Below are positions 20,384-28,265 of a stretch of DNA of 64,000 nt, piece by piece. A program made the translations under genes and the position numbers. Source of the DNA: Rhizobiales bacterium 2SD (GTDB lineage Bacteria; Pseudomonadota; Alphaproteobacteria; Rhizobiales; Beijerinckiaceae); assembly GCA_005502805.1 (NCBI GenBank), contig SCMY01000008.1, positions 62,001 through 126,000 on the forward strand, given 5' to 3'. The stretch's first letter is position 1. Every line of letters starts with the position of its first letter. A model generated the notes under the pieces. It was not told the DNA's origin. It searched no databases and saw only the letters and a program-made list of their open reading frames with translations.

Positions 20384-21427
20384 CTAACGCACCGGTGGGG
20401 CGTATTGCAGGCCGCCCTGCGTCCACAGCCTGTTCATGCCGCGCGGCAGGTTGAGCGGCGACTTGGCGCCGAGATGCCGGTCGAAGCTCTCGCCATAATT
20501 GCCGACCGCCTTGACGATGCGCACCACCCAGTCATTGGTCAGGCCGAGTCCTTCGCCGAACTTGCCTTCGGCGCCGAGCAGACGCTTGATCTCGGGATTG
20601 GTGGATTTCACCATCTCGTCGACATTGGCCTGGGTGATCCCGAACTCCTCGGCGTTCAGCATGGCGTAGACCGTCCAGCGCACGATATCGAACCAGGTGT
20701 CATCGCCCTGGCGGACCCAGGGGCCGAGCGGTTCCTTCGAGATCATCTCGGGCAGCAGGTCATGCTCGGCCGGCGCCTTGAGTTTCATCCGGTTCGCCGC
20801 GAGCTGCGACAGGTCGGTGGTGTAGGCGTCGCAGCGTCCGGCTTCATAGGCCTGGATCGTTTCGTCGAGGCCAGCATAGGCGATGACCTCGTATTTCATG
20901 CTGTTGTTGCGGAAATAGTCGGCGAGGTTGAGTTCGGTCGTGGTGCCCTGCGCGACGCAGATCGAGGCGCCGTTGAGCGCCTTGATGTCCTTCACGCCGG
21001 TGCTCTTGCGGACGAGGAAGCCCTGGCCGTCGAAGTAGTTGATCGCGGTGAAGTTGAGCCCGAAGCCGGCGTCGCGGCCGAGCGTCCAGGTGGTGGTGCG
21101 CGAGAGCACGTCGATCTCGCCGCTCTGCAGCACGGTCAGCCGGTCCTTCGAGGCGAGCGAGATGTATTTCGCCTTCTCCTGGTCGTTGAAGATCGCCGCC
21201 GCCAGCGCCCGGCAGAGATCGGTGTCGAAGCCGCGCCATTGTCCTTGCGCATCCGGCAGCGAGAAGCCGGCGACGCCCTGGCTGGTGCCGCAGATCAGAT
21301 GCCCGCGCTGCTTGATCCGCTCCAGTGTCGCTTGGGCCTGGGCGACGGCCGGAAGCGCCGCTGCGAGGCAAAGGCCCGCCAGAGCGCTACCGAGATTGCG
21401 GGCGCGGCGTGCTGAAATTCTGAGCAT
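20384..21427 (-). CDS. General L-amino-acid ABC transporter binding protein (AapJ/BztA-like), orphan
   Basis: 347 residues with a Sec signal peptide (cleavage after about AQA, residue 32). It belongs to the AapJ/BztA family of broad-range amino-acid binding proteins, shown by LICGTSQGVAGFS, RGFDTDLCRALAAAIF, SRTTTWTL and GPWVRQGDD. The usual aapQMP genes for two permeases and an ATPase do not follow, so this is a stand-alone copy that may use a transporter encoded elsewhere. Confidence 0.88.
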   Translation of the reverse strand: MLRISARRARNLGSALAGLCLAAALPAVAQAQATLERIKQRGHLICGTSQGVAGFSLPDAQGQWRGFDTDLCRALAAAIFNDQEKAKYISLASKDRLTVLQSGEIDVLSRTTTWTLGRDAGFGLNFTAINYFDGQGFLVRKSTGVKDIKALNGASICVAQGTTTELNLADYFRNNSMKYEVIAYAGLDETIQAYEAGRCDAYTTDLSQLAANRMKLKAPAEHDLLPEMISKEPLGPWVRQGDDTWFDIVRWTVYAMLNAEEFGITQANVDEMVKSTNPEIKRLLGAEGKFGEGLGLTNDWVVRIVKAVGNYGESFDRHLGAKSPLNLPRGMNRLWTQGGLQYAPPVR

Positions 21428-21575
21428 GAGTGTCCCCTGATTATTGGCCTTTTGATCTAACAGTGCTGGTGCGGGGCGGGCCAGAGCTATTTATGCGGCT
21501 AATCGATCGGTGCTGCATCCAAGTGTTTCTCTGCCACGTACTGGATGGATCCTTCCTCGTGGAGCCGCGTCCAGC

Positions 21576-21884
21576 ATGTCCGATCCCGTCCTCGTCATCG
21601 CCCGCGCCAAGGTCCGACAGGGCGAGCGCGAACGTTTCATCGCGGCGGCGCGCGATTGCATTGCGGCAACACGTCGCGAGCAAGGCTGCCTCGGCTATCA
21701 CATCTGTGAAAGCCTCACCGATCCCGGCCATTTCGTCAGTGTCGAGAGCTGGGAGAAGCGCGCCGATGTCGACCACCACATGCAGCAGGCCCATCTCCAG
21801 GCCTTCCTCGCCATCGCCGGGACTTGCGTCAGCGCCGCTCCGGTGATCGAAGTGGTGGAACCGCGATCGGTCGATCGCCTCTGA
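21576..21884 (+). CDS. ABM-domain (antibiotic biosynthesis monooxygenase-fold) small protein
   Basis: 102 residues, dimeric alpha/beta ferredoxin-like fold expected. The pattern VLVIARAKVRQGERERFI...REQGCLGYHI...FVSVESWEKRADVDHHMQQAH is the standard ABM layout. Related proteins include quinol monooxygenase YgiN and autoinducer-degrading LsrG, but many are uncharacterised. ATG 21576 follows GGAG at a slightly long distance. A preceding in-frame extension to 21510 has no support. Confidence 0.82.
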   Translation: MSDPVLVIARAKVRQGERERFIAAARDCIAATRREQGCLGYHICESLTDPGHFVSVESWEKRADVDHHMQQAHLQAFLAIAGTCVSAAPVIEVVEPRSVDRL

Positions 21885-21907
21885 TCCATCACGCCACGGG
21901 TTTTTCC

Positions 21908-22606
21908 ATGCAGCGCGCCATCTCCGTCGTCCGCAAGGCCGCGGTCAAGCAGGACCGGGTCGTCGAGACCCTCACCCTCGATCATCATGGCCGCAACGCT
22001 CGCCATGCCGCGCTCAAGGGCGATGGCGGGCGGGAGATTCTGCTCGATCTCGACAAGCCGGCCGCGCTGAACGACGGCGATGCGGTCAAGCTCGAGGACG
22101 GCTCGCTCGTCCTGATCAAGGCGGCCGCGCAGAGGCTGATCGCGATCACCGCCGAGAACCCGCTGCGGTTGACGCGCCTGGCCTGGCATCTCGGCGGGCA
22201 TCATGTTCCCGTGGAGGTCACTGCCGATGCGATCTATGTCGAGCGCGATGCCGCGCTGGTCGAGCTGGTTCGCGGCCAGGGCTGTGCGATGAGCGAGGTC
22301 GAGCGGCCGTTCCAGCCCGAGCCCGAGGTCCATCACCACGACCACGGCGATGCCTGCGGCTGCGGCCATGACCACGACCATCACGGCCATCATCACCACG
22401 GTCATGATCACAGCCATCACCATGATCATGACCATTCCCATGCCGGTCACGGCCACGAGCACCATCACACGCATGCGCACGAGCATGGCGCGTCCTGCGG
22501 CTGCGGCCATGATCACCACCATCACCATGACGACCACGGCCACAAGCATGACCATGGCCATCATGGCCACGAGCACGGCCACAAGGGCCACAAGCACGAT
22601 CATTGA
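21908..22606 (+). CDS. ureE: UreE-like nickel chaperone with very long His-rich tail
   Basis: 232 residues. Residues 1-140 match UreE, the metallochaperone that delivers Ni to urease (LTLDHHGR, LRLTRLAWHLGGHHVPVEV, PFQPEPE). The conserved interface histidine region is kept (GGHH), but the segment equivalent to the DHVL element, which carries accessory metal-binding His residues, reads RDAAL. Residues 141-232 form a tail in which about half of the residues are His, with Asp, Gly and two CGCGHDH motifs. No urease structural or accessory gene lies within the window. A nickel-storage or general metal-buffering role is possible. Confidence 0.85.
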   Translation: MQRAISVVRKAAVKQDRVVETLTLDHHGRNARHAALKGDGGREILLDLDKPAALNDGDAVKLEDGSLVLIKAAAQRLIAITAENPLRLTRLAWHLGGHHVPVEVTADAIYVERDAALVELVRGQGCAMSEVERPFQPEPEVHHHDHGDACGCGHDHDHHGHHHHGHDHSHHHDHDHSHAGHGHEHHHTHAHEHGASCGCGHDHHHHHDDHGHKHDHGHHGHEHGHKGHKHDH

Positions 22607-22753
22607 GCCGCGGCGAGGCGGCTCATCCTCGACCTCGGTCCAGGGGGCGAGTCGGTCGGCTGAGAGGCTGTTTGCGCCAGCGCGGGCCGGCGTCATCGCC
22701 ATGTCATGAAGAACGCTCAAGCGCGCCGTCCTTTCAGTGGCGGAGGCGGAGCA

Positions 22754-23899
22754 TTGAGACTGCATATCACCGGCGGCGAGGTGCTGGCGGACACGCTTGT
22801 TCACGCCGATCTGGTCGTCGAGAGTGGCAACATCCTCGCTCTCGACGCTGCGGCCCCCGCCGGGGCGCTGCGCCTCGATGCGGCCGGGCTTTACGTCCTG
22901 CCCGGCATCGTCGACTGCCATGGTGACGCCTTCGAGCGCCACATCATGCCGCGGCCCGGTGTCTCCTTCGACATCGATCTTGCGCTGCGCGATGCCGATC
23001 GTGCCATCCTGGCGAGCGGCATCACCACCGCCTTCCATGGCGTCACCTGGTCCTGGGAGCCAGGGCTGCGCGGCGCCGACAACGCTCGTCGGCTGGTCGA
23101 GCGGATTGCGGCGCTGAAGCCCGAGCTCGGCGCCGACACGCGCTTCCATCTCCGTCACGAGACCTTCAACCTCGACGCCGAGGCCGAGATCATCGATTGG
23201 CTCGGTTCTGGCCGCGTGGGCGTGCTCGCCTTCAACGACCATACCGGCGGCATCCTGAAAGCGAGCGCGCGGCCGGACAAGGTCGCCAAGATGGTCGAGC
23301 GCACCGGGTTGAGCCATGAGGATTTCATGGCGCTGGCCGAGAATGTCTGGAACCGCAAGGACGAGGTGCCGGGCTCGATCGAGCGGCTCGCGGCGGCGGC
23401 GCGAGCCCACGACGTTCCGGCGATGTCGCATGACGACATGAGCCCGGAGATGCGGCGCTGGTATCGCAGCCTCGGCGTCGCTGTCGCCGAATTCCCGATC
23501 AACGAGGCGACGACCCGCGAGGCGGCCGCCCATGGCGAGGCAATCGTCTTCGGCGCGCCCAACGTCGTGCGCGGCGGCTCGCATATCGATTGCCCGGCAG
23601 CCGAGGCGATGGTGAGGGCAGGGCTCTGCACCATCCTCGCCTCGGACTATTACTATCCTGCCCTGCCGCTCGCGCCCTTCATCCTGGCGCGCAAGGGCGC
23701 GGCGGGGTTTGCTGCTGCTTGGCGGCTGGTCTCGCAGGGGCCGGCTCAGGCGCTGGGGCTCTCGGACCGTGGCGTCATCGCGCCCGGCAAGCGCGCCGAC
23801 CTTGTCCTCGTCGCCCCGGAACCGCAGCCACGCATCGTCGCAACCATTGCCGGCGGGCGGCTGGTGCATCTGGCGGATCAGCGCATTCTGGCTCGCTAG
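22754..23899 (+). CDS. phnM: PhnM-type phosphonate metabolism hydrolase, isolated
   Basis: 381 residues from TTG 22754, which has GGAGG 7 bases upstream; an in-frame ATG at 22706 lacks a ribosome site. Amidohydrolase-superfamily enzyme that in C-P lyase pathways removes diphosphate from ribose-1-methylphosphonate 5-triphosphate. Metal-site motifs: GIVDCHGDAFERH, the HHETFN-like RHETFN, SHDDMS and LASDYYYPA. Other phn genes are absent here, so it may serve a phn operon elsewhere or a related deamination/hydrolysis. Confidence 0.88.
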   Translation: MRLHITGGEVLADTLVHADLVVESGNILALDAAAPAGALRLDAAGLYVLPGIVDCHGDAFERHIMPRPGVSFDIDLALRDADRAILASGITTAFHGVTWSWEPGLRGADNARRLVERIAALKPELGADTRFHLRHETFNLDAEAEIIDWLGSGRVGVLAFNDHTGGILKASARPDKVAKMVERTGLSHEDFMALAENVWNRKDEVPGSIERLAAAARAHDVPAMSHDDMSPEMRRWYRSLGVAVAEFPINEATTREAAAHGEAIVFGAPNVVRGGSHIDCPAAEAMVRAGLCTILASDYYYPALPLAPFILARKGAAGFAAAWRLVSQGPAQALGLSDRGVIAPGKRADLVLVAPEPQPRIVATIAGGRLVHLADQRILAR

Positions 23900-23925
23900 A
23901 GAAGGGTTGTTTGCGGGAGTTCCAC

Positions 23926-24777
23926 TCAGGATCGAAACGCTGCCGCGATCGCAGTGAGCGTTGCAGCCGCCCGGCTCTGGCTGACGCTGGAATGCAGGAT
24001 GATCGGCCGCGTCGGCACGGCAGGGAGCGAGAGGCGTGCGCCGATCTCGCCCAGGCCCGTCGGTGCCGCCTGACGGGCGAGCAGGGCGACGCCGAGGCCT
24101 GCCATCGCGGCAGCGCCGACCGCCGCGGCGCCCTCGCCGGTGAAAGCCTCGCGCCAGGGAATGTCAGCCGCTTCCAGCGCTTCGACGGCCATCAGCCGTA
24201 ATTTGCAGGGTTCCGGTTGGGCCGCCAGCGGCAGCGGCTGCTCCCGCGAGATCAAGACGTCGGGCGCGCAGAACCAGCCGAATTGCGCTTGCGTCAGGAC
24301 TTCGCCACCCCGACGGCTTTCGTCGTAGCGCAGGGCGACGACCGCATCGAGCTCACCTGCGTCGTAGCGTTGGAGCAGCGTCCGGGTCGCACCGATCCGC
24401 AGATTCAGGGTCACCCCGCCATCGCGCCTGCTCGCCGCCTGAAGCAGGCGGGCGAGGTCCGGACCGACGAGATGATGCGTGATGCCGACCGAGAGGCGAA
24501 CGCTGTCGCCGGAGAGGGCGTCGGTCGCCCGGCGATGCGCAGCGAGGAACTCTCGTGCCGGGATGAGAAAGCGCTCTCCGGCGGAGGTGAGGGCGACCCG
24601 TCTCGGCGTTCGTTCAAGGAGGCGCTGGCCCAATCGCTCCTCCAGCCGGCGCAGGCGCAGCGAGGCGGCGGCCTGTGTCGTGTTCAGCAGCCCGGCGGCG
24701 CGCGTGAAGGAGCGATGCTCCGCCACGAGGACGAAGGTCTCGACGGCTTCGGGGTCGAGCGTCGGGCGCGTTTCCAT
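23926..24777 (-). CDS. LysR-family transcriptional regulator
   Basis: 283 residues. The N-terminal winged helix-turn-helix (about 7-65) reads LDPEAVETFVLVAEHRSFTRAAGLLNTTQAAASLRLRRLE in continuous LysR style, followed by the linker and the periplasmic-binding-like effector domain. It is divergent from the MFS transporter gene across 97 bases, the usual arrangement in which the LysR protein controls both itself and its neighbour. The effector is unknown. Confidence 0.93.
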   Translation of the reverse strand: METRPTLDPEAVETFVLVAEHRSFTRAAGLLNTTQAAASLRLRRLEERLGQRLLERTPRRVALTSAGERFLIPAREFLAAHRRATDALSGDSVRLSVGITHHLVGPDLARLLQAASRRDGGVTLNLRIGATRTLLQRYDAGELDAVVALRYDESRRGGEVLTQAQFGWFCAPDVLISREQPLPLAAQPEPCKLRLMAVEALEAADIPWREAFTGEGAAAVGAAAMAGLGVALLARQAAPTGLGEIGARLSLPAVPTRPIILHSSVSQSRAAATLTAIAAAFRS

Positions 24778-24874
24778 AACAGGATGATATCACTGAAACA
24801 CGAATGACGACAGTTTCGATCGCCTCGTTGAGAGTGTTCTGTGGCGGCAGCGTCCTGCGAAAGCCCTGCTGCCC

Positions 24875-26122
24875 ATGTCGAAGACCAGTCCGAGCCTCGC
24901 TCCCGAAGCCACCGCGAGCCGTCCTGAAACCGATCCCTACATCTGGACCGTGCTCACCGTCGCGGTCGCGACGCAGACGGCGGGGTCGTTCGTCTCGCAG
25001 GGCGTCTATATCCTGGTTCCGTTCTGGCGCGATGCATTCGGCGTATCGCTCGCCTCTGCCGCGCTCGCGGTCACCGCCATGAACGGCACGCAGATCCTGA
25101 CGATGGTTGCGCTCGGGCGTGCAATCGATCGCCATGGCGAGCGGGTCGTGGTCGGCATCGCGATGGTCGGCATGGCGCTCGCTATGGTCGCGGCGGCCTT
25201 CGTCGGCGAGTTGATCGGGCTGCTGATCTGCATGAGCGTTCTGGGCGGCACTTATGCGGCGGTGCAGCCGGGCGGGACGCGCGCGATCATGCGCTGGTTT
25301 CCGCCGCGGCACCGCGGCCTCGCGACCGGCTTCCGGCAGGCCGCGGTACCCTTGGGCACGATGATGGCGGCCGCGCTGTTGCCGCTGCTCATCGTGCGTT
25401 TCGGTCTGGCCACAGCCGCCTGGTCGAGCGCGGCTGTCTCGCTGCTTGGGGCGCTGCTGTTCCTGCTCTTCTACAAGGAAGGAGAGGCGGTGCAGGCCAA
25501 GCGTGAGACACCACTAGCCTTGCGCGAGCTGATCCGGAGCGTCGGCGAAAATCCACGGTTCTGGCCGGTGCTGCGCCTCGGCATCGCCATGTCGGCCTTC
25601 CAGTTCACCTTCACCGCCCACGCGATCGGCTACATGGCCGATGCCCTCGCGCTCGGCATGCTCGGTGCTGCGAGCCTGTTCGCTCTGGCGCAACTCGCCG
25701 GCATTCCCGGCCGCGTCCTGCTGCCCTGGCTCAGCGACAGGCTGAGGCGCGGGCGGCGCTCCCAGTCCTTTGCCGTGACCGCGCTGCTCGGAGCAGGGGC
25801 GGCCGCGGCACTCGCCGCGCTGCCGGCCGGTGTGCCCGCGCCGCTTCTGGCGGCCGTGCTCGTCGTCCTCGGCGTCTTCGGGATCGGCTGGTTTCCCCTC
25901 TATCTGCTCGATATCGCCGAGATGGCGCCGCGCAGTTCGATCGCCTCGACCGTGAGTTTCGCCTCGACGCTCTGCCTGATCGCCATGGCGCTTGGACCCT
26001 GGCTCTTCGGCCTCGTCGCCGGCAGGTTCGGCTACGCCAGCGCCTGGACGTTCCTGATCGCCCCGGTCGTCGTCCTTGCGCTGCCGCTGCTGGGGAGTGG
26101 AGGTCGCGGGGGCGAGAACTGA
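24875..26122 (+). CDS. Major facilitator superfamily transporter
   Basis: 415 residues with about 12 hydrophobic segments. The MFS loop 2-3 signature appears as GRAIDRHGERVVV, and the second half has the matching SDRLRRGRR. Starts at ATG 24875 (MSKTSPSL); the ribosome site is weak. The divergent LysR gene suggests substrate-induced expression. Family members of this kind import organic acids or export small molecules; the direction cannot be told. Confidence 0.88.
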   Translation: MSKTSPSLAPEATASRPETDPYIWTVLTVAVATQTAGSFVSQGVYILVPFWRDAFGVSLASAALAVTAMNGTQILTMVALGRAIDRHGERVVVGIAMVGMALAMVAAAFVGELIGLLICMSVLGGTYAAVQPGGTRAIMRWFPPRHRGLATGFRQAAVPLGTMMAAALLPLLIVRFGLATAAWSSAAVSLLGALLFLLFYKEGEAVQAKRETPLALRELIRSVGENPRFWPVLRLGIAMSAFQFTFTAHAIGYMADALALGMLGAASLFALAQLAGIPGRVLLPWLSDRLRRGRRSQSFAVTALLGAGAAAALAALPAGVPAPLLAAVLVVLGVFGIGWFPLYLLDIAEMAPRSSIASTVSFASTLCLIAMALGPWLFGLVAGRFGYASAWTFLIAPVVVLALPLLGSGGRGGEN

Positions 26123-26125
26123 GCG

Positions 26126-26151
26126 GATGGGCCAGCTTCAGCTGGCCCATC
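26126..26151. terminator. Bidirectional terminator between MFS and uxuA genes
   Basis: GATGGGCCAGC (26126-26136) and GCTGGCCCATC (26141-26151) are perfect 11-base complements around a TTCA loop. The outer GCGGAT/ATCCGC can also pair. It lies directly after the MFS stop and before the convergent uxuA stop. Confidence 0.7.
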
Positions 26152-26168
26152 AGGAAGGCTGATCCGCT

Positions 26169-27365
26169 TCAGCTCGCATACCCTTTGACGCTCGACAGCG
26201 CCGTCATCACCCCGCGCAGCTCTGCAAGGCCGCGCAGTCGGCCGACCGCCGGATAGCCCGGGAAGGAGCCCTTCTTGGCGTCGTCGAGCAGTTCATGGCC
26301 GTGGTCCGGGCGCATCGGGATGCGCCAGTGCGTCCAGCCGGCGGCCTTGCGGCGCGTCTGCTCGGCCATCAGCGCATCGACGAGCGCGACCATATCGGTA
26401 TCGCCGCCGAGATGCTCGGCTTCCATGAAGGAGCCGTCCGGATCCTTGGCGACGTTGCGCAGATGCGCGAACCAGATCCGGTCGGCGAAACGGCGCGCGA
26501 TCCCCGGCACATCGTTCTTCGGATTGGCGCCGAGCGAGCCGGAGCAGAGGGTGAGCCCGTTCGAGGGGCTGTCGACCGCACCGAGGATAAAGGCGATGTC
26601 GTCTTCGTTCGAGCAGATGCGCGGCAGGCCGAAGAGCGGCCGCGGCGGATCATCGGGATGGATGCACATGCGGATGCCGACTTCTTCCGCGGTCGGGATC
26701 ACCGCTTCGAGAAAGCGTTTCAGGTTGGCGCGCAGGCCGTCATGGCTCATGTCGGCATAGCGCGCCAGGATGCGCTTCAGCCCCGGTACGTCGTAGCGGT
26801 CATAGGCGCCGGGCAGGCCCGCCATGATGTTGGCCATCAGCCTGGCCCGGTCCGACTCCGACGAGCGCTCGAACCAGACCTTGGCCCTGTCCATCACCTC
26901 GGCCGGATGGCCTTCGTCGGCGCCCGGCCGCTGCAGCATGAAATGGTCGACGACGACATACTCGTGCAGGTTGAAGCGCAGCGCCGTGCCGCCGCCGGGG
27001 AGGGGTTGGGCGAGATCGGTGCGGGTCCAGTCCAGCACCGGCATGAAATTGTAGCAGACCACCTCGATGCCGCAGGCGGCGAGGTTGCGCAGCGACTGGC
27101 GGTAGTTGGCGAATATGGTCTCGAGGTCGCCTTCGCCGATCTTGACGTTCTCGTGGATCGGCAGGCTCTCGACCACCGCCCAGCGCAGGCCGAGGCTCTT
27201 GTCGGCTTCGATGATCGCCTTGCGCTTCTCGATCTCCTCGACTTCCCAGACCACGCCATAGGGGATCTGATGGAGCGCGTTGACAATGCCGCGCGCGCCC
27301 GCCTGCCGGGCCTGGGCGAGCGTCACCACATCGTCCGGGCCGAACCAGCGCCAGGTCTGTTCCAT
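26169..27365 (-). CDS. uxuA: D-mannonate dehydratase
   Basis: 398 residues; dehydrates D-mannonate to 2-keto-3-deoxygluconate in hexuronate catabolism. TIM-barrel enzyme with the metal/substrate motifs MCIHPDDPPRPLFGLPRI, LCSGSLGAN and HLRN. ATG 27365 is preceded by AAGGAC at normal spacing; the frame continues upstream into the regulator gene but is not meaningful there. It is 41 bases downstream of the GntR gene on the same strand, so the two are one operon. uxaC and uxuB are not in the window. Confidence 0.94.
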   Translation of the reverse strand: MEQTWRWFGPDDVVTLAQARQAGARGIVNALHQIPYGVVWEVEEIEKRKAIIEADKSLGLRWAVVESLPIHENVKIGEGDLETIFANYRQSLRNLAACGIEVVCYNFMPVLDWTRTDLAQPLPGGGTALRFNLHEYVVVDHFMLQRPGADEGHPAEVMDRAKVWFERSSESDRARLMANIMAGLPGAYDRYDVPGLKRILARYADMSHDGLRANLKRFLEAVIPTAEEVGIRMCIHPDDPPRPLFGLPRICSNEDDIAFILGAVDSPSNGLTLCSGSLGANPKNDVPGIARRFADRIWFAHLRNVAKDPDGSFMEAEHLGGDTDMVALVDALMAEQTRRKAAGWTHWRIPMRPDHGHELLDDAKKGSFPGYPAVGRLRGLAELRGVMTALSSVKGYAS

Positions 27366-27406
27366 CGTTGCTGTCCTTTTTGAGGGCGCCGTCTGCTGCG
27401 GCTCTT

Positions 27407-28120
27407 TCAGGTGGGCTTGTTGAGACCGCCACTCGCGGCAAAAGCGTCGACATGGTCGCGCGCGATCGTCTCGATCGCGTCGAAGACGGTGCGCAGATGC
27501 GCCCGCATGGTGCGCTCGGCCCGGGCCTCGTCGCCGGCGCTGACGGCCTCTGCGATCTCGCGGTGCTCGCTCAGGATCATCTCGGACCAGCCGCCGGTGT
27601 CGAGCGACAGGCAGCGTACCCGGTCGAGCTGCGCCTTGACGCTCTCGATCAGCCCCCAGACGGACGGGTGGCCCGAGAGCCTTGCCAGCTCCGCATGGAA
27701 CTCTTCGTCGCTGCGGAAGAAGCCGGTCCGGTCGCCGTCCGCGAGCGCCTGTTCCTGTGTCCGGATCAGCGCGGCGAGGGCCGTCCGCCCGTCTTCGTCG
27801 ATGTTCTTCGCCGCCAGCGCGACCGTGCGGCATTCCAGCGTCTCGCGCACAAATTGGCTGTCATAGACGGCGGCGAGGTCGATCGGCGCGACGAAGGTGC
27901 CGACCTGCGGCACGACGACGAGAAAGCCGTCCTCGACCAGCCGCTTGAAGGATTCGCGCACCGGCGTCCGGCTGACGCCGAACTGCAGCGCCATGCGCGC
28001 TTCCGAGATCGACTCGCCCGGACGCAGTACCGCGTTCAGGATGTCGCCGCGCAACGCCCGGTAGATCTGGTCGGTGCTCTGTCTCGCCGCGGCGATGCCC
28101 ATTGCCAAGCTCTTGTTCAC
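27407..28120 (-). CDS. GntR-family (FadR/FCD) regulator of the uxuA region
   Basis: 237 residues from GTG 28120; ATG 28102 (MGIAAARQ) is a possible alternative. Winged helix at about 15-80 (ILRPGESISEARMALQFGVSRTPVRESFKRL style) and an FCD effector domain with the metal/ligand histidines (DEEFHAELARLSGH, SEHREIAEAV, RAHLRTVF). UxuR/ExuR-type regulators belong to this subfamily. A perfect CTAGTATACTAG palindrome touches the start codon, so autoregulation and control of the divergent ABC operon are likely. Confidence 0.92.
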   Translation of the reverse strand: MNKSLAMGIAAARQSTDQIYRALRGDILNAVLRPGESISEARMALQFGVSRTPVRESFKRLVEDGFLVVVPQVGTFVAPIDLAAVYDSQFVRETLECRTVALAAKNIDEDGRTALAALIRTQEQALADGDRTGFFRSDEEFHAELARLSGHPSVWGLIESVKAQLDRVRCLSLDTGGWSEMILSEHREIAEAVSAGDEARAERTMRAHLRTVFDAIETIARDHVDAFAASGGLNKPT

Positions 28121-28131
28121 TAGTATACTAG
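28120..28131. promoter_or_regulatory. Palindromic GntR/FadR-type operator
   Basis: CTAGTATACTAG, a perfect 12-base palindrome with the GTATAC core typical of FadR-subfamily operators (for example the UxuR/ExuR type TTGGTATACCAA). A further half-site GGATACC follows directly. It sits in the shared region of gntR-uxuA (minus) and the ABC transporter operon (plus). Confidence 0.65.
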
Positions 28132-28265
28132 GATACCGGCTCGAACGGAGGCGTCAACTCCGAAAGCCGCGATTTCAATAGAAGCCGGTGCTAAAAGTGC
28201 CGCAAGAGCCCGCTTTTCACGGGCTGGGGAAACAGCAGGCGGATGAGCCGCCGGGAGGGGAGATC

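Noticed and set aside
22350-22709. Second frame through the ureE tail with Thr/Ile/Met repeats
   Set aside because: Frame-shifted reading of His/Asp codons (CAT/CAC/GAC), no initiation signal.
22607-22753. Possible riboswitch or leader before phnM
   Set aside because: No conserved structural motif could be recognised; only ordinary GC-rich sequence.
21698-23869. Minus-strand open frame of 723 codons covering ureE and phnM
   Set aside because: Its methionine/valine-rich stretch is only the complement of the His-rich codons of ureE; no domain is recognisable.
24785-24792. TGATATCA palindrome between lysR and the MFS gene
   Set aside because: Too short and not in the T-N11-A form expected for a LysR site, so not listed as a feature.
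28197-28265. Possible leader peptide before the ABC binding-protein gene (in-frame extension)
   Set aside because: The extension has no ribosome site and would place residues before a clear Tat signal.
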